The notes under the pieces are model-generated. The model was given only the letters and a program-made list of their open reading frames with translations. It was not told the origin of the DNA and made no database searches. A DNA stretch of 33,118 bases from Gammaproteobacteria bacterium (GTDB taxonomy: Bacteria; Pseudomonadota; Gammaproteobacteria; Arenicellales; Poriferihabitantaceae): the NCBI GenBank assembly GCA_011088265.1, contig JAALKB010000014.1, forward strand, positions 1-33,118. The letters are read 5' to 3'. The position numbers and the translations under genes were made by a program. This document shows positions 23,531-32,710 of the stretch, piece by piece. Position 1 is the first letter of the stretch. Every line of letters begins with the position of its first letter.

Positions 23531-24775
23531 ATGAAACTCAACGAAGAAAAAGCAGTGCATAAACACGAACAGGGATCAGCTCCTCGGGTTTTATTCATTA
23601 GCCCCCAACCCTTCTTCGAATGGAGAGGGAGTTCAATTCGAGTCAAATTCAACGTCATGGCATTAAGCGAATCTGGCTACGACGTAGACCTGCTAACCCT
23701 TCCCATTGGTCAGGATGAAACCGCAATCACCGCCCGGGTGATTCGGGTTTGGAATCCTTTCAGGTCGAAAAAGATATCCATCGGCCCATCTCCGCTTAAA
23801 CTGTGGTTTGACTTGCTGTTGTTGATAAAGGGTTTGATGCTAATTACGAAAAATAAATATGCAGTTATTCATGGAACCGAAGAAGCGGGTTCAATTTGTT
23901 ATCTGCTTTCACTTTTTTGCAGCGCAAAATCCGTTTACGAAAAACACTCGGACACCGGCTCCTACAAAAGTAATACAAGCAGACTCAAAAATGCCTTTCT
24001 TTACACTTACCACTGGGTAGAGAAACAGACAACCAGGCGAGCTTCCATCACCATTGCAACGGGGCCCGGTCTTGCTGAGCAGGCCCGGGAGAATGCACCT
24101 AACGCTACTATCTTCACCATCCCGGATATCCCATCTTCTACCATCGAACCAGATTCCCGGTCTGTAGAAGTAGCAAGAAACGAAATCAGTCAATCCAACG
24201 AAAAAATTGTGGTCACCTATGTTGGGTCTTTCGCCAGTTACCAGGGAGTCGATATCATTTTTGACTGCATTCCGGATGTTCTAAAGCAGCGCAACAGCAT
24301 CAAATTTCTCATCATTGGTGGTGACGAATCCGAAATCAGGCATTATCAAAATCTTCTGAATCAACAGGATATATCCACCCAGGGCAATGATCAACAAGTG
24401 ATGTTTGCCGGGAAAATTGCACCGGATCGACTTCCGGCTTATTTAACAGCATCAGACATATTACTTGCTCCCAGGAAATCAGGCATCAACTCTCCGTTAA
24501 AAATACTGGACTATTTCAAGGCTGGAACCGCCATTGTGGCAACCAATACGGTCGCTAACCAACGACTCCTGAATGATCAAAATGCCGTACTGTGCGCGTT
24601 TCAATCCGATGCTTTCGCCGACAGCATTCTTTGGTTGGCGCAGAACCCCAACAGCAGAACGACCATGGGACAGAACGGATATGAAGAATATAAAGAAAAA
24701 TACAATTTTTCAGTCTTCAGGCAACAGCTCGCGTTAGCCTATCAAACCCTATTAGATAAACCGGAAAGTCGTTAA
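23531..24775 (+). CDS. Glycosyltransferase, GT4-like (group 1)
   Basis: A 414-aa GT-B fold glycosyltransferase. The N-terminal Rossmann half has RVLFISPQPFFEWRGSSIR with the donor-side glycine turn replaced by a WRGSS loop. The C-terminal half has VTYVGSFASYQGVD and LLAPRKSGINSPLKILDYF, where the usual E-x7-E is modified (S..SPLKILDYFKAGTAIVATNT), a common variation in this family. It would move a sugar from a nucleotide donor to a lipid or glycan at the inner membrane. ATG at 23531 preferred to TTG at 23522. The GTG of the next gene follows two bases after its stop, so the two are co-translated. Confidence 0.85.
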   Translation: MKLNEEKAVHKHEQGSAPRVLFISPQPFFEWRGSSIRVKFNVMALSESGYDVDLLTLPIGQDETAITARVIRVWNPFRSKKISIGPSPLKLWFDLLLLIKGLMLITKNKYAVIHGTEEAGSICYLLSLFCSAKSVYEKHSDTGSYKSNTSRLKNAFLYTYHWVEKQTTRRASITIATGPGLAEQARENAPNATIFTIPDIPSSTIEPDSRSVEVARNEISQSNEKIVVTYVGSFASYQGVDIIFDCIPDVLKQRNSIKFLIIGGDESEIRHYQNLLNQQDISTQGNDQQVMFAGKIAPDRLPAYLTASDILLAPRKSGINSPLKILDYFKAGTAIVATNTVANQRLLNDQNAVLCAFQSDAFADSILWLAQNPNSRTTMGQNGYEEYKEKYNFSVFRQQLALAYQTLLDKPESR

Positions 24776-24777
24776 CA

Positions 24778-25581
24778 GTGAAATTTATCGTAGACACCCA
24801 TCTGCACATTTATCCGCTATATGACATTCCCAAAGCGCTGGATAAAATGCTCTCCAATCTGCATCGGCTTGGACCGAACGCAATTAGAGCAGCCTGCCTT
24901 ACCGAACGCAGCGATTGTCATGTCTTTGATGAACTGCGGGATAATCCCTCTAGCGAAATAACCCATCGGTTTGACATCACAGTTAACAGTGACAATACGT
25001 TAAGCATCTCGCCAAAAGCCACCAAGGTGAGTGATTCCAGTCACTCCAACTCCAACCAGGTCCACCTTCTTCCCGGTCAGCAGATTATTACCCTTGAGCG
25101 AATTGAGGTGCTTGCCCTTAACACATCGACTAGAGTTAGCGAAGGTCAATCTGCAAAAGACACCATAAAGTCGATATTGGAAGTAGGAGGGCTGCCTGTT
25201 GTTGCCTGGTCACCGGGAAAGTGGTTTGGCAAAAGGGGCAAAGTTGTTAGCCAATTGCTGGATTGTTTCTCACCAGCAGAAATGGCGCTGGGAGATACCA
25301 CGCTGCGGCCTTATCTTTGGATGACTCCTCTGATTATGCGAAAGGCGAAGAGTCGTGGGTTCAAAATACTTTGCGGATCTGATCCACTGCCTTTTCCCGG
25401 TGAAGAAAACAAACCTGGTAGCTATGCGTCCATAATCGAACACCCTCCTACGCAATCACCCTCCCATGTGATCCAAAACCTGTTAAATTCAGGCACCCAA
25501 ATTACTGCTGCTGGAAAACGGGGATCGCTGATAGAGGTGTTCTCCAGGGTACTCGGTAATGAACGGGTCAGAAATAAATAG
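24778..25581 (+). CDS. PHP/amidohydrolase-like metal-dependent protein
   Basis: A 267-aa protein starting at GTG 24778-24780, two bases after the glycosyltransferase stop. The N-terminus DTHLHIYP has the HxH metal pair of PHP or amidohydrolase enzymes; later GLPVVAWSPGKW and KILCGSDPLPFPGE supply further candidate ligands (Asp in GSDPLP). It is therefore probably a metal-dependent phosphoesterase or hydrolase, but which one is not clear, and some usual His residues of PHP are not obvious. The tight spacing argues for a shared pathway with the glycosyltransferase, possibly a sugar-phosphate or glycan step. Confidence 0.65.
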   Translation: MKFIVDTHLHIYPLYDIPKALDKMLSNLHRLGPNAIRAACLTERSDCHVFDELRDNPSSEITHRFDITVNSDNTLSISPKATKVSDSSHSNSNQVHLLPGQQIITLERIEVLALNTSTRVSEGQSAKDTIKSILEVGGLPVVAWSPGKWFGKRGKVVSQLLDCFSPAEMALGDTTLRPYLWMTPLIMRKAKSRGFKILCGSDPLPFPGEENKPGSYASIIEHPPTQSPSHVIQNLLNSGTQITAAGKRGSLIEVFSRVLGNERVRNK

Positions 25582-25622
25582 AACTAAAAATAGACATCAG
25601 GTACGACTAATCGATAGAAAAC

Positions 25623-26639
25623 ATGGCCGACTCATTAGAAAAATATCGCGGTAAAACTGTTCTGATTACCGGTGCAACCGGATTCACCGGGCAGGTACTT
25701 GCCAAAAAACTGGTTGATGTCGGAGCCGACGTCCGGGCCATCGCACGAAAAAGTTCAGTATTGGGAGACCTGGAAAAACTGGATATTAAATGGTATCGCG
25801 GGGATGTCTTTGATCCGGCTATCATCAAACAGGCCGTGGCCGGTGTACATTATATTTTTCATCTGGCGGCAGCATTTCGTGAAGTCAAATCATCCACAGA
25901 AGGATATCGTCTGGTACATGTGAAGAGCACTGAGCTACTCGCGAATGCCGTGGTTGGAAAACCAGAATTCGAATGCTTTGTCCACGTATCAACCGTTGGC
26001 GTTCACGGACACATTGAAGTTGAACGGGCAGATGAGAATTATCGCTTTGCCCCTGGTGATGACTATCAGAAAACCAAATTGGAAGGCGAGTTGTGGTTGA
26101 CGGAATTTGCCCAGAAAAACAACATTCCCTTTAGTGTCGTACGACCTGCACCTATTATGGGGCCTGGAGACATGAGACTTCTTAAGATGTTCAAAATGGT
26201 GAATAAGGGCTTTTTCCTGATGCTTGGGCGAGGCAAGGGAATGTATAACCTGGTGCATGTGGACGACTTGACGAACATTATGCTCCTGTCAGGTATTACC
26301 CCCGCAGCCCGATCAGAAGTGTTTATCGCAGCGGGCAACGAGCCCTTGCCAATGGTGGAGATTGCCAAAATCATCGCAGACAAAATTGGTAAAACAGTCC
26401 GCATCATTCGGCTTCCCATTACTCCTTTTTATATTGCTGCTGATATTTGTGAGCGGATTTCCCCTCCCCTTGGAATTCAACCACCAATTTATCGACGACG
26501 GGTGGATTTTTACACCAAGGACCGTCAGTTTGATAATTCGAAATCCCGCAAACTACTCGATTACGAATTTAACTACACCAATGATCTTGGCATAGAAGAA
26601 ACCGCTAATTGGTATAAACATAAAGGGCTTCTCGATTAA
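25623..26639 (+). CDS. Extended SDR, NAD-dependent epimerase/dehydratase-like
   Basis: A 338-aa extended short-chain dehydrogenase. The cofactor motif GATGFTG is at 17-23, the catalytic Tyr148 and Lys152 are in YQKTK, and STVGVHG supplies the Ser/Thr at about 123-124. The family includes nucleotide-sugar epimerases, 3-beta-HSD-like enzymes and dihydroflavonol-type reductases; the RPAPIMGPGD segment is typical of the last groups as well as of epimerases. Following a glycosyltransferase and a PHP-like gene on the same strand, a sugar role is plausible but not proven. ATG at 25623-25625, 41 bases after the preceding stop. Confidence 0.88.
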   Translation: MADSLEKYRGKTVLITGATGFTGQVLAKKLVDVGADVRAIARKSSVLGDLEKLDIKWYRGDVFDPAIIKQAVAGVHYIFHLAAAFREVKSSTEGYRLVHVKSTELLANAVVGKPEFECFVHVSTVGVHGHIEVERADENYRFAPGDDYQKTKLEGELWLTEFAQKNNIPFSVVRPAPIMGPGDMRLLKMFKMVNKGFFLMLGRGKGMYNLVHVDDLTNIMLLSGITPAARSEVFIAAGNEPLPMVEIAKIIADKIGKTVRIIRLPITPFYIAADICERISPPLGIQPPIYRRRVDFYTKDRQFDNSKSRKLLDYEFNYTNDLGIEETANWYKHKGLLD

Positions 26640-26690
26640 CCTAATCAGTGCTGGGCATATTGGACGAGTGTCGGACACGGTATCGCATAA

Positions 26691-26726
26691 GACGTCAAAC
26701 AGGACGTTAAACAAGTCGTCAAACAA
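26691..26726. repeat. 12-bp tandem repeat, 3 copies
   Basis: GACGTCAAACAG (26691-26702), GACGTTAAACAA (26703-26714) and GTCGTCAAACAA (26715-26726) lie end to end ahead of the ThDP gene. Confidence 0.9.
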
Positions 26727-26770
26727 GGAGACTGAATTAAAGAACAGCTCATAAAGATTAGAGATCTCCA

Positions 26771-28380
26771 ATGAATAAAGAACGCACAGGCGGACAGATA
26801 TTAATCGATGGACTGGTGAAACGGGGGGTCGATAAGGTTTTTTGCGTTCCCGGAGAAAGCTATCTTGGCGCATTGGATGCACTCTACGACAAGCAGGAGC
26901 ATCTTACATGGCTGATGCATATGGCAAGCTAACAGGAAACCCAGGCATCTGTTTCGTCTCCCGGGGTCCTGGGGCCTCCAATGCCATGATTGGTATTCAC
27001 ACGGCCTTCCAGGACTCTACCCCGGTTTTACTGTTTATTGGACAGATATCTCGAACAGATACAGACAGGGAAGCTTTCCAGGAATTGAATTACCACAATG
27101 TTTACGGTGATGTGGCTAAGAAAGTCCTTCGTTTCAATTCCGCCCACCGTATACCTGAGCAATTGCAGAAGGCCTGGAATATCGCCATCGCGGGAAGACC
27201 TGGTCCCGTCGTCGTGGAGCTGCCAGAAGATATGTTGGTAGACACCGCAATTGTAGATGATCTGGAACTGATCACACCCAGCCCCTCCGCACCGGATCCC
27301 TATCGAGTTGAACAATTATTGGACTGGATTACTGCCGCTGAAAAACCCATGATTATTAGCGGAGGGGCTGGCTGGACCCATCAGTGCAACACCTTGCTGG
27401 AAGACTTTTCTCAACGCTCACTCATTCCCGTTGCAACCTCTTTTCGACGATCGGATACCTTCGATAATCAACACCCCTACTATGCGGGTGAACTCGGCCT
27501 GGCACCGAATCCTGAGCTGATAGCCGCTACCCGGGATTCGGATCTGCTCATCGTTATCGGTCCAAGACTGGGCGACATTACAACATCCAGTTATCAACTA
27601 CTGACTCAATCCAGCCAGAGTCCCATAAACCTGGACCAGAAACTGGTTCACATCCACATTTCAGCAGAAGAAATCAATACCGTTTTTCACGCAGATTCAG
27701 GGATCACCAGCCATCCTGACGCCATGCTACAGAGACTTTGTGACAACCCAATCGAAATAACGGAATCACAAAAAGAAACAAGAAAAAGCCGGATTGACAA
27801 GCTAAATCAATCCTATTTAAATTTCCTGACTACCCCTCGTTTCACAGACGCCGACGTACGCATGGACAAGGTTGCAGCAATGCTCAGAAACCATTTGCCC
27901 GGGGACGCCATTATCACCAATGGTGCTGGAAATTACACCACCTGGGCACAACGCCACTACCAGTTCCGCCAATTTGGAACCCAGCTAGCTCCAACGAATG
28001 GATCCATGGGATATGGTGTACCCGCAGCAGTTGCGGCAAAGATAGTTCATCCAGAGCGGATGGTCGTATCTTTTTCTGGCGATGGTTGCTTTTTGATGAA
28101 TGGTCAGGAACTTGCCACCGCGGTTCAATATGGCCTGAACATTATTTTCCTAGTGATAAATAATAATACTTACGGCACAATTCAAATGCATCAGCAACGA
28201 CACTATCCCGACAGACCGTTAGGAACTGGATTAAAAAATCCGGACTTCGCCGCGTTAGCGAATGCCTACGGGGCGTTCGGTATCACTGTCACGCTCACCG
28301 ATCAATTCGGGGCCGCCTTCGATCAGGCGCTTAGCTGTGACAAACCTGCTTTGATAGAATTGAAAACTGACTATTTCTGA
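26771..28380 (+). pseudogene. ThDP-dependent acetolactate-synthase-like enzyme with an internal deletion/frameshift
   Basis: Begins at ATG 26771 with MNKERTGGQILIDGLVKRG and VFCVPGESYLGALDALYD, the classic start of ALS-like ThDP enzymes, then that frame ends at a TAA after about 53 codons. The rest of the protein continues in another frame from about 26887, with QAGASYMADAYGKLTGN, and is intact to 28380, including the ThDP motif GDGCFLMNG...NN. Homologues have about ten more residues here, ending in CRQEGGA; the Glu of that motif activates the cofactor. Both the shift (net 3n+1 bases lost) and the loss of that Glu show an inactive gene, unless an alternative start is used. The activity of the ancestor (acetolactate synthase or a 2-oxoacid decarboxylase) is undecided. 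Confidence 0.88.
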
Positions 28381-28489
28381 AACCAATCACGCTCTGCCAT
28401 CCCATCAACTACGTGAGATCCGTATCAACTGATAGACGCAGAAATGGGTTTTGGAGATAAATATTACCAATTAGCTAATGGAGTCCATT

Positions 28490-29278
28490 ATGTTAGACAA
28501 AAAAGTAACAATTATTACTGGCGCTTCTCGCGGTATTGGCTTTGCCTGTGCCCAACGCTTTATCCAGGAAGGTGCCCGGGTAGTGCTATCCGATGTAAAT
28601 GATAGCGAGGGTGAAGCTGCTGCACAGCAATTGCGTGATGCAGGCGGCGACGCCACCTATCGACATTGTGACGTTGGCTCCAAACAGCAAGTGCAGGCCC
28701 TGTTTGATGAGACCGTTGCCTCCCACGGAAGGGTTGATGTCGCCATTGCAAATGCTGGCATTGTGCATGCTGCAGATATATTGGACCTGGAAGAAGAGGA
28801 CTTTGACCGAGTCATTAATGTCAACCTCAAAGGTGTTTTTCTGACTGGCCAGATCGCTGCCAAACAAATGATCACACAATCCCCGGATGCTGATGGTTTT
28901 CGCGGCAGTATTATTAATATGTCATCGGTAAACGGAGTATTAGCCATTCCAGCGATAACTCCGTATGTCATTGCCAAAGGCGGTGTCAATCAGTGGACCA
29001 AATGCCTGGGAATTCGCATGGCAGGCGAAGGGGTTCGTGTTAACGGCATTGGCCCGGGATCCATTAATACTGAAATGTTCCAGAAAGTGGCAGACAATCC
29101 TCAGAAAATGCGCGAGGTCTTATCCCGAACACCAATGCAGAGGCCTGGCGAACCTGATGAGGTCGCCAAGATTGCAGTTTTCCTCGCAAGCCACTATTCG
29201 AGCTATGTAACAGGACAAACAGTATATCCAGACGGTGGTCGCATGGGCTTAAACTACGTAGTGCCAGTCGAAGACTAA
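28490..29278 (+). CDS. Short-chain dehydrogenase/reductase (classical SDR)
   Basis: A 262-aa NAD(P)-dependent oxidoreductase. TGASRGIG is at 10-17, ANAG at 87-90, and the Ser (145/146), Tyr159 and Lys163 are in place; D35 after the second strand (VVLSDVN) points to NAD as cofactor. The C-terminal YVTGQTVYPDGG is standard. The ATG at 28490 has GGAG 7 bases ahead (ATGGAGTCCATT); an ATG at 28478 four codons earlier has none. It follows the broken ThDP gene and precedes a CoA-transferase, so it may act in the same acid/alcohol pathway. Substrate unknown. Confidence 0.92.
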   Translation: MLDKKVTIITGASRGIGFACAQRFIQEGARVVLSDVNDSEGEAAAQQLRDAGGDATYRHCDVGSKQQVQALFDETVASHGRVDVAIANAGIVHAADILDLEEEDFDRVINVNLKGVFLTGQIAAKQMITQSPDADGFRGSIINMSSVNGVLAIPAITPYVIAKGGVNQWTKCLGIRMAGEGVRVNGIGPGSINTEMFQKVADNPQKMREVLSRTPMQRPGEPDEVAKIAVFLASHYSSYVTGQTVYPDGGRMGLNYVVPVED

Positions 29279-29424
29279 TCTGTCCTTTTGGGGTTCATGG
29301 CGTCCATCGGATTCGTCATGAATCTTCCTCATAACTACTGGTAGCTTTTCCAGCTAAAAGCAATGAACTTATCTGTTTTTTGCTATTGCTGCCAATTTTT
29401 CACAGAACCACCCAGGTCTTATCC

Positions 29425-30561
29425 ATGCTTCCTTTAGACGGTATCTTGGTTGTCGCCATCGAACAGGCTGTCGCCGCTCCACTTTGTACAGCTCGCTTAC
29501 AGGAAGCGGGGGCAAGAGTCATAAAAATCGAACGTGCCGGCGGTGATTTTGCCCGGGGATACGATACCGTAGCGGGAGGAGATAGTTCTTACTTTATGTG
29601 GCTCAATCAGGGTAAGGAGTCTCTGGTTCTGGACTTTAAAAACGAACAGGATGCCAGGCTGCTACATCGAATCCTGTCAAAGGCAGATGTGGTGGTGCAA
29701 AACCTTGCTCCTGGGGCATTAACCAGAGCGGGATTTGGTAGTGAACAACTAAGGGAGAAATATTCTCAGTTAATTACTTGTGATATCAGCGGATATGGAA
29801 GCAACGAGTCGGTAGCTGATATGAAGGCCTATGACTTTCTTGTACAGGCAGAAAGTGGGCTCGTCAGCATCAGTGGCGGAGAGAATGAACTGGGAAGAAT
29901 TGGTGTTTCGATTTGTGACATTGGAGCTGGGATGAATGCCCACGCTGGGGTATTGGAAGCCCTGCTAAAGAGGATAAAAACGGGAAAAGGAAGCGGCATC
30001 GAAGTCTCTCTTTTCGGCGTCGCCGCGGACTGGATGACCGTCCCATTGTTGCATTATGACTATGGCGATAAAGCCCCCAAAAGAGTAGGACTACATCATC
30101 CATCCATTGCGCCTTATGGCGGATATCAAACCCGGGGAGGAGAAATTGTTATTGTTGCGATTCAAAATGAACGGGAGTGGGCACGCTTTTGTGAAACCAT
30201 TCTTGGGGACATCAGCATAGCTACCAACCCATTATTTGATAGCAACAATAACCGGGTAAAAAACCGTAAAGCGCTGGATGCGATGATATTGAATATAACC
30301 GAATCACTTAGTCGTCAGTCCTTTATTAGCCAATTACAGGAAGCAGATCTGGCCTTTGGATCTGTCAATGAGATCAACGACTTCTCGGATCACAATGCCC
30401 TGCAAAGACGAACCGGCGTTTCCTCATCAGGGCAGGAAATTCACCATCCAGCTCGACCCATTGTGAATGTCGAAGGGCTTCTGGATGGTCATCCAAAAGC
30501 CAATCGGGTTCCCACCGTCGGAGAACACACTGATTTAATTCGATTAGAGTTCTACCAATAG
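29425..30561 (+). CDS. CaiB/BaiF family (class III) CoA-transferase
   Basis: A 378-aa CoA-transferase that moves CoA between carboxylic acids. The catalytic aspartate is D137 in AYDFLVQAESG, the position of the acyl-aspartyl residue in formyl-CoA transferase. The N-terminal GARVIKIERAGGDFAR and LNQGKESLVLD are also family hallmarks. The ATG at 29425 has AGGT about 8 bases ahead; an ATG at 29380 would add a hydrophobic tail with no site. Length is near the family mean of about 390-400. Donor and acceptor acids are unknown. Confidence 0.92.
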   Translation: MLPLDGILVVAIEQAVAAPLCTARLQEAGARVIKIERAGGDFARGYDTVAGGDSSYFMWLNQGKESLVLDFKNEQDARLLHRILSKADVVVQNLAPGALTRAGFGSEQLREKYSQLITCDISGYGSNESVADMKAYDFLVQAESGLVSISGGENELGRIGVSICDIGAGMNAHAGVLEALLKRIKTGKGSGIEVSLFGVAADWMTVPLLHYDYGDKAPKRVGLHHPSIAPYGGYQTRGGEIVIVAIQNEREWARFCETILGDISIATNPLFDSNNNRVKNRKALDAMILNITESLSRQSFISQLQEADLAFGSVNEINDFSDHNALQRRTGVSSSGQEIHHPARPIVNVEGLLDGHPKANRVPTVGEHTDLIRLEFYQ

Positions 30562-30589
30562 AAAACCGGGAGACGGGGAAAGGAAGGGG

Positions 30590-31111
30590 TTAGTCCCGTA
30601 CTAGCTTTCGAAGCCGAACAATCAAAGAAGCCACAAAGGACAGACTAAACAATGCACTAAGACCCAAAAGGATATGGGCCATACTAACTTTCATGAAAAT
30701 AATCGGCGTGTAACCGCAAGGCTCATGAATCCTGAAAATAAAGGGAAACCATTTCTCCAAAGCAAACCATTGGGGAAGTCCTGAACTCATTTCACATTCA
30801 CCCACAATAAAACCCATTTCCACTCCGAGGACCTGCCAGGAACGCTCCAGCATCCAGAGCCAAATAAAGGTAGCAATGGCAAAGAGAATGATTGAACCCA
30901 TGGGATGGGGTGGGGTCAGCAATGCCAATATACAAACCAGTAATAATGCGGCTAGTAACATTCGAACATGCACACAAAGAACACAGGGCAGGTAGTCCAA
31001 CTGATATTGATAGAACAAAGCCACGCTTTCCAGGAACAGACAAAGTACGGCCAGAGACACCCACAAAAGACGGGAGGTTGGGGAGACAATTAATGAACGG
31101 AGCAAATACAT
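30590..31111 (-). CDS. dsbB: DsbB-like disulfide bond formation protein
   Basis: A 173-aa inner-membrane quinone reductase that reoxidises DsbA. Four transmembrane helices are visible: about 15-35, 46-66, 70-92 and 143-165. The first periplasmic pair is the CxxC in LPCVLCVH and the second includes the Cys in GECEMSSG and the Cys in EPCGY. This is the standard DsbB arrangement. ATG at 31109-31111. It converges with the CoA-transferase gene, 28 bases from its end. A matching dsbA is not in the window. Confidence 0.92.
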   Translation of the reverse strand: MYLLRSLIVSPTSRLLWVSLAVLCLFLESVALFYQYQLDYLPCVLCVHVRMLLAALLLVCILALLTPPHPMGSIILFAIATFIWLWMLERSWQVLGVEMGFIVGECEMSSGLPQWFALEKWFPFIFRIHEPCGYTPIIFMKVSMAHILLGLSALFSLSFVASLIVRLRKLVRD

Positions 31112-31175
31112 TTTAGGCGGCTTAACACATCAAAAATAGAAGAACCATAAAAATAAAAGAACAATCGTAACAGAT

Positions 31176-31812
31176 CTACTGCACACCCTTATCAAAAGCT
31201 AACCGTAAACCAAGGCCAATTAACACCGTACCGGACATTCGATTTAACCAAACCTGCACACCCGGCCTTGCCCGCAGCCACAGGGATAAGGTTCCCGACA
31301 AATAACCAATGGGCGCCTTAACCAAAAAGGTCAAAAAGGCGAATAGCGAACCCAGAACCAATAAAATGACCGTAGGATTCGACACATCCGGTGAAACGAA
31401 TTGTGGTAGAAAGGCGAAATAGAAAATAGCAATTTTGGGGTTACTTAAGTTTGATAATGCGCCCTGCAGAAACATGGATTTCGCTGGCATATCCATGGTT
31501 GAACTGGATTCAAGTTCAATCGGAGGAGAACGAAAGGTTTTGATGCCCAAATAAATCAGATAAATTCCGCCAACGATTTTCATTGCGAAAAACAGCAATT
31601 CTGAAGCCTGTAGCACTGCGCCCAAGCCAAGCGCTGCCAAAAGAGTATGGCCAAGCAATCCAACGCTAACGCCTAAAGCAGTGACGATTCCTGCTTTTGA
31701 CCCCTGAGCCACTGATCGTGACATCACCAGAATCAGGTCCTGACCGGGGGGTAATAATTAACGCCAGGGAAATCAGCGAAAATGCGAGAAACGGAATGTC
31801 TGCATTATCCAG
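31176..31812 (-). pseudogene. LysE/RhtB-family exporter, frameshifted at a C6 run
   Basis: The open frame at 31176-31727 encodes the last five or so helices of a LysE/RhtB amino-acid exporter (MSRSVAQGSKAGIVTALG onward). The first helix, reading ADIPFLAFSLISLALIITP, is found in another frame just upstream (about 31752-31803), and the universally conserved TPGQD motif spans the break. Removing one C from the six-base run (31746-31751, Gs on the plus strand) restores the join. The upstream frame has no clear ATG, so the start may also be lost. As it stands the protein would lack its first helix. A sequencing error in the homopolymer is possible. Confidence 0.85.
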
Positions 31813-31835
31813 GGCTAAAAATATTGATGATAAAG

Positions 31836-32558
31836 TTAAGAAGAAAAGCCAGAAGCACTCATAAAATTGCGATATAGCTGACGTGCGCTTGTGAGAAAGC
31901 CATCCATATTTTCATCACTTTTTTCTTTCATCATTGATAATCCCGCAGGCCCCAGAGCAGCTTCCAAAGCATTCTTATAAGCAGGGATCTCCCCCCAATT
32001 ACTCACCGTGTCTGGCTCAAGTTCAATGTGGTATTGCATTGACCACGCGTGACTCCCGACCCGCATTGCCTGTACTTCACAGATATCTGAACTGGCAAGG
32101 ACAACGGAGTCCTCGGGTAATTCCGACACGCAGACTGAATGCCATTGCAGACATTTTTGTTCCTTCGCCATATTAGCGAATATGGGATCTTCGATGCCGC
32201 TCGGAGTTAGCTGGACGTTGAGGATACCTATCTCCGGCGGAGTTTGCAGTGCACAAGCTCCACCCAGAGCATCGGCTAATAACTGGTGTCCAAGGCACAA
32301 CCCTAAATAGGGTCTATTCAGTTCTTTCACCCAATGTCGAATGGCTTTCTTTTCTTCAACCAACCAGGGATGCTCATCCGTGTCCCAAACATCCATGGGG
32401 CCACCCATAACCCATAGCGCGTCATATTGTGTCAAATCAGGAATGGGTTCACCCTGATCCAATTCCACGGCGACCCAATTGACATTATCTTCCGCCAGAA
32501 ATTTTCGCAGAATGCCCGGATGTTCGCACTCAACATGCTGAAAAACCAATAATCTCAT
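31836..32558 (-). CDS. Class I glutamine amidotransferase (GATase1)
   Basis: A 240-aa free-standing glutaminase-type domain. The nucleophile Cys88 is in GLCLGHQ, with His177 and Glu179 in QYHIE completing the triad; WVMGGPMDVWD is the oxyanion region. Such lone GATase1 proteins are often annotated as GMP-synthase-like, but there is no synthetase domain. The role is usually gamma-glutamyl hydrolysis or amination with an unknown partner. ATG at 32556-32558. The stop is 24 bases before the start of the broken LysE gene, so both likely shared a transcript. Confidence 0.92.
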   Translation of the reverse strand: MRLLVFQHVECEHPGILRKFLAEDNVNWVAVELDQGEPIPDLTQYDALWVMGGPMDVWDTDEHPWLVEEKKAIRHWVKELNRPYLGLCLGHQLLADALGGACALQTPPEIGILNVQLTPSGIEDPIFANMAKEQKCLQWHSVCVSELPEDSVVLASSDICEVQAMRVGSHAWSMQYHIELEPDTVSNWGEIPAYKNALEAALGPAGLSMMKEKSDENMDGFLTSARQLYRNFMSASGFSS

Positions 32559-32710
32559 AGGTATAGTCTCATGGGTCAGGTCCTATTTTTGATGCTTATT
32601 TTTGTTATATTTCCCAGGTTCAACAATTAAGCGCAACCGTATTCAACGTTGCTGATTGCGCCGCAAAATAAAGTAACGAAATAATAAACCACCATATGAT
32701 CGCGAGGCGA
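32559..32710. other. Spacer between the srkA-like and GATase1 genes
   Basis: About 150 bases. A GCGCAA...TTGCGC inverted pair lies at 32631-32661. A perfect short hairpin TGATCGC-GAG-GCGATCA (32697-32713) covers the stop codon of the kinase gene on the minus strand; no U-run follows, so it is a weak terminator candidate only. Confidence 0.35.
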
